8,783 bases of DNA from an uncultured Flavobacterium sp. (GTDB lineage Bacteria; Bacteroidota; Bacteroidia; Flavobacteriales; Flavobacteriaceae): NCBI GenBank assembly GCA_946479395.1, contig CAMLFV010000112.1, forward strand, positions 1 through 8,783, given 5' to 3'. This document shows, one piece after another, positions 6,484 through 8,783 of the stretch (the first letter of the stretch is position 1; every line of letters starts with the position of its first letter). The notes under the pieces were generated by a model, which had not been told where the DNA came from, ran no database searches, and worked only from the letters and a program-made list of their open reading frames with translations. The position numbers and the translations under genes were made by a program.

Positions 6484-6511
6484 TTTGTTTTATTTTTTAG
6501 TTAATATTTTG
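6484..6511 (+). promoter_or_regulatory. candidate promoter for the T9SS-secreted protein gene
   Basis: TTTG at 6484-6487 is followed after 17 bases by TATTTTG (6505-6511), one base shorter than the TAnnTTTG consensus. Transcription would start near 6517, leaving about 33 bases before the ATG at 6550. The match is imperfect. Confidence 0.35.
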
Positions 6512-6549
6512 TAAATTTCATTTTTTAAAAAGCTTAAAAATAATGACTT

Positions 6550-8595
6550 ATGCAAAATAAACTACACAAAACCACAGGTAATTCCGAACCGTCACTTCGA
6601 ATAACGAAGTGCATCGAGAAGTCAAAGTTTTTAAATTTCCAAATATTATCTTTCTTCTTTCTTCTTTCCTCTTTCTTCTCAAATGCCCAAACCTACAATT
6701 GGCAATGGGCAATTAAAGGTGGTGGTGACAGAGGAAGCTCAACAGGTTATCACCCAGAAGAAATTTATGATATTAAAATAGGTAGCGATAACAACTATTA
6801 TTTTATTGCATCTGTGGAAGGTAGATATAATATAGAGTTAGATGGAGTTCCTCAGACAGCTTATAACAATCATTTAGGGGGTAGAGATATTTTTCTGTTT
6901 TCTACAACATGTGATGGAACTGTTCGCTGGAGCAGAGCTATTGGTGGCGGTGCATCCGACCATTCTTATAATTTGGTTTTAGACAGTTCAAACAATGTTT
7001 ATATTGCAGCACTTGTGTTTCCATGGTTAAATTGGGCAGGTAATCAGCATTACCCAGTGCATTTTTCAGAAACAGAATACGTTGAAACTCCATATGATTT
7101 AACAGGTAATGATCCCGCTATACCACCTGATAATAATCTACCAATGGAATTTTATAAACATGCTTATTTGGTAAAATATGACAGTAACGGTAATTATATT
7201 AAAAGAAAAGTTATGGAAAGTGATGCCATATCTAATAACAGTAATAATGATATAACCAACCTTACACCATTAACAAGTTTATACAACTTAATGATTGATA
7301 GCGAAGAAAACCTTCATTTTGTAGGCGTTTTTGGAAAAGGCAATTATTTTGACAATAATATAAACGTGCCGCCAAATTATAAGTACGATGCAACTACAGG
7401 CAAAATACTTTGGCAATATAGAATGATAAAATGTACTAATAATCTTGACTATATTGATGATATGATATTACCAGTAAAAGATTCTACCGGCTTTTCTTCA
7501 TCAAAAGACATGTTTTTTTCGTATGATGAAACATTAAACAGATATTACATTGCGGGAACTAGAAGTTGGGGAAGCGCAACCACATCACCTCCTATAATAT
7601 ATGAAGAAAAACCAATAATTAATTTAACATATCTACTTGCAATTAACGGCTTTAATAGTACAAATGGCTCCGAAGCAAGTGAAATTTGGAGAAGAGAAAT
7701 TTATTCTGCCCAATCTGGTACTCAATTGGCACACAGTGGAATATCATCTTTGCAAATCGATTCAAATTCCGATATTTATATTGGAGCAAAAATATGGCGG
7801 GGCTTCAATGATAATACTGTAAAAATATACGATCCAAATAATCCAACAACTACAACTTATCCACTTAGTCCTACAGCTTATACTTATCTGCCAACAGTTG
7901 TAAAATTCAATAGTAATGGACAAGTGCAATGGGCAAAACATCCAAGCTCTTTTGCTCCAAATTATAGTTCAAATACTTCTATAAGGCCTAAAGGGTTGGC
8001 ATTAAATGGTAACGAAGTAGCTTTCGGCAGTAATGAAGGATATTTTGTATGGGATAGCTTTACACAAAATTATCCATTATATCACGGCACAAGCCCTACA
8101 GTTTTACGATTTAACAAACAGACTGGTGCTGTAACCGGAATGGATTATATAGTAGGGCCAGCAGGAGCAAATAATTATATGACTGCAGTGGCTACTGACA
8201 ACGATGGTAATTATGTTACAGGGGGTATTCTTAATGGACTTTTCGGAGATTCTAATTCAGTAATGGGTCAGCTATGGAGCAATGGACCATCTGATTTTTT
8301 TGTAGCAAAACTTGGAGCAACACCATGTGGAACATCTGCAAGTGTAGAAAATTTTAATGATTTAAAAATAACCGTTTACCCAAACCCAACAACAGATATT
8401 GTTAATATTATCACCGAAGAAAAAATAGTTGGGTATTTTATTTATAACGAAGCTGCACAAAAATTGCAAGCAAAAACACAAACCACAAATGGTGTACAAC
8501 AATTAAATTTAGAAGGTTTTCCGTCAGGAGTGTATTTTGTAGCATTAAAAACCGAAACAGGAAAAGCAACTACGCTAAAAGTGATTAAAAAGTAA
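6550..8595 (+). CDS. secreted propeller-repeat-like protein with T9SS type A sorting domain
   Basis: A 681-residue exported protein. Residues ~27-46 are a signal-peptide core (FLNFQILSFFFLLSSFFSNA) with likely cleavage before Q47, so it enters the periplasm by Sec. The last ~76 residues (KITVYPNPTTD at 606-616, then FPSGVYFVAL and a final TTLKVIKK) form the type A C-terminal domain recognised by the type IX secretion system. The mature protein is therefore secreted or attached to the cell surface. The body has repeats of the kind W-x-x-x-I-GGG...D...-D-x-x-N-x-Y-I/V-x-x (for example WQWAIKGGGD, IKIGSDNNYYFIA, LDSSNNVYIAAL, DSNSDIYIGAK, TDNDGNYVTGG). These resemble SBBP-type beta-propeller blades; no catalytic motif is visible. 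The N-terminal n-region is unusually long (~26 residues), and its bases 6591-6623 are a dispersed repeat. There is no ATG, GTG or TTG downstream in frame before the hydrophobic core, so the 6550 ATG is kept. A strong terminator follows. Confidence 0.9.
   Translation: MQNKLHKTTGNSEPSLRITKCIEKSKFLNFQILSFFFLLSSFFSNAQTYNWQWAIKGGGDRGSSTGYHPEEIYDIKIGSDNNYYFIASVEGRYNIELDGVPQTAYNNHLGGRDIFLFSTTCDGTVRWSRAIGGGASDHSYNLVLDSSNNVYIAALVFPWLNWAGNQHYPVHFSETEYVETPYDLTGNDPAIPPDNNLPMEFYKHAYLVKYDSNGNYIKRKVMESDAISNNSNNDITNLTPLTSLYNLMIDSEENLHFVGVFGKGNYFDNNINVPPNYKYDATTGKILWQYRMIKCTNNLDYIDDMILPVKDSTGFSSSKDMFFSYDETLNRYYIAGTRSWGSATTSPPIIYEEKPIINLTYLLAINGFNSTNGSEASEIWRREIYSAQSGTQLAHSGISSLQIDSNSDIYIGAKIWRGFNDNTVKIYDPNNPTTTTYPLSPTAYTYLPTVVKFNSNGQVQWAKHPSSFAPNYSSNTSIRPKGLALNGNEVAFGSNEGYFVWDSFTQNYPLYHGTSPTVLRFNKQTGAVTGMDYIVGPAGANNYMTAVATDNDGNYVTGGILNGLFGDSNSVMGQLWSNGPSDFFVAKLGATPCGTSASVENFNDLKITVYPNPTTDIVNIITEEKIVGYFIYNEAAQKLQAKTQTTNGVQQLNLEGFPSGVYFVALKTETGKATTLKVIKK
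6591..6623. repeat. dispersed palindrome (CACTTCG/CGAAGTG) inside coding sequence
   Basis: CACTTCG (6593-6599) and CGAAGTG (6605-6611) form a perfect 7-bp stem with a five-base loop, followed by CATCGAGAAGT. This looks like the GTCACTTCGA...CGAAGTGCATCGAGAAGT repeat that I know from intergenic regions of Flavobacteriia. Here it is translated as PSLRITKCIEKS in the signal-peptide n-region. Confidence 0.65.
6649..6680 (+). repeat. 7-base tandem repeat (TCTTTCT), 4.5 copies, in signal-peptide codons
   Basis: Units at 6649, 6656, 6663 and 6670 read TCTTTCT, TCTTTCT, TCTTTCC, TCTTTCT, and a partial TCTC follows. It encodes SFFFLLSSFFS, the hydrophobic core of the signal peptide. Seven is not a multiple of three, so gain or loss of one unit shifts the frame of the 681-residue protein. 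Confidence 0.85.
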
Positions 8596-8608
8596 GTTTT
8601 TTTATAGT

Positions 8609-8652
8609 AGAATGTATATTGTATTAACGTATAATATACATTCTTTTTTTTT
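8609..8652 (+). terminator. strong intrinsic terminator after the T9SS-secreted protein
   Basis: AGAATGTATATT (8609-8620) and AATATACATTCT (8633-8644) form a perfect 12-bp stem with a 12-base loop. A run of nine T (8644-8652) follows. It begins 13 bases after the stop codon. Confidence 0.9.
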
Positions 8653-8655
8653 ATA

Positions 8656-8701
8656 ACACCAAGTCCAAATATTCCCTCCTTTAGGAGGGTTGGAGAGGTG
8701 T
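8656..8701. repeat. palindromic repeat with CCCTCC/GGAGGG core
   Basis: The core CCCTCC TTTA GGAGGG (8674-8689) is a perfect GC-rich hairpin in AT-rich DNA. Outside it, TCCAA pairs with TTGGA and ACACC (8656-8660) with GGTGT (8697-8701), separated by small internal loops. I recall CACCTCTCCAACCCTCC-type elements scattered in Flavobacteriia genomes. No gene is seen in 8596-8783; this element, the terminator and a possible further repeat account for most of it. Confidence 0.6.
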
Positions 8702-8732
8702 AACCAACCAAAACCAAATAAAATATACATTT

Positions 8733-8763
8733 TGTCATCCTATGTTTGCATAAGGAAGTTCTT
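8733..8763. repeat. possible degenerate repeat (TGTCATCC...AAGGAAGTTCT)
   Basis: TGTCATCC at 8733-8740 and AAGGAAGTTCT at the end resemble the left arm of the 2686-2763 element. TCCTATG and CATAAGGA within it can pair with one bulged A. The window ends before any right arm could be confirmed. Confidence 0.3.
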
Positions 8764-8783
8764 TGAATATTTATTAAATTTAT

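Noticed and set aside
6543..6560. Five-codon open frame (MTYAK) overlapping the start of the secreted-protein gene
   Set aside because: Too short to support as a leader peptide; no attenuator-like structure goes with it.
8442..8738. 98-codon minus-strand open frame at the right end
   Set aside because: It crosses the T9SS tail of the plus-strand gene, the terminator and a repeat, and has no protein-like pattern.

Overview
The window looks like a chromosomal piece of a flavobacterium (Bacteroidota, order Flavobacteriales). The DNA is AT-rich. Several genes are preceded by the Bacteroidota-type promoter pattern (TTG, about 17-23 bases, then TAnnTTTG). The last gene ends in a type IX secretion (T9SS) type A sorting domain, which is specific to this phylum, and the thymidine kinase has the form typical of Flavobacteriia. 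I cannot name the genus from the sequence.

Layout. At 1-476 (+) lies the 3' end of a gene that starts outside the window; it carries a tandem 28-residue repeat. Facing it on the minus strand are thymidine kinase (tdk, 982-1578) and, overlapping its end by 14 bases, a small SF0329-like gene (515-995) that is broken by one extra base. A 100-base intergenic region with two overlapping, oppositely directed promoter candidates separates tdk from an unnamed acidic protein (1679-2665, +). A palindromic dispersed repeat (2686-2763) precedes a tightly coupled pair: rsmI (16S rRNA C1402 2'-O-methyltransferase) and an OsmC-family peroxidase-like gene. A good intrinsic terminator follows at about 3909.

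On the minus strand, 3947-4629 holds the most accessory-looking piece. A HigA-type antitoxin fragment has lost its DNA-binding domain and ends in a foreign CxxC tail. It overlaps by 4 bases a 154-residue protein of unknown function. This looks like a recombination scar of a toxin-antitoxin or toxin-immunity cassette. Next come recJ (start corrected to the ATG at 4767) and a large secreted protein (6550-8595) with a signal peptide, a propeller-like repeat body and a T9SS tail. The 5' end of that gene contains a dispersed palindrome and a 7-base tandem repeat inside the signal-peptide codons. The window ends with a strong terminator and one or two further palindromic repeats; I see no gene in 8596-8783.

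The housekeeping genes (tdk, rsmI, recJ) serve nucleotide salvage, ribosome modification and DNA repair and do not form one pathway. I found no complete new defence or mobile system. The points most worth attention are the frameshifted SF0329-like gene, the truncated HigA scar and the frameshift-prone repeat in the secreted protein.
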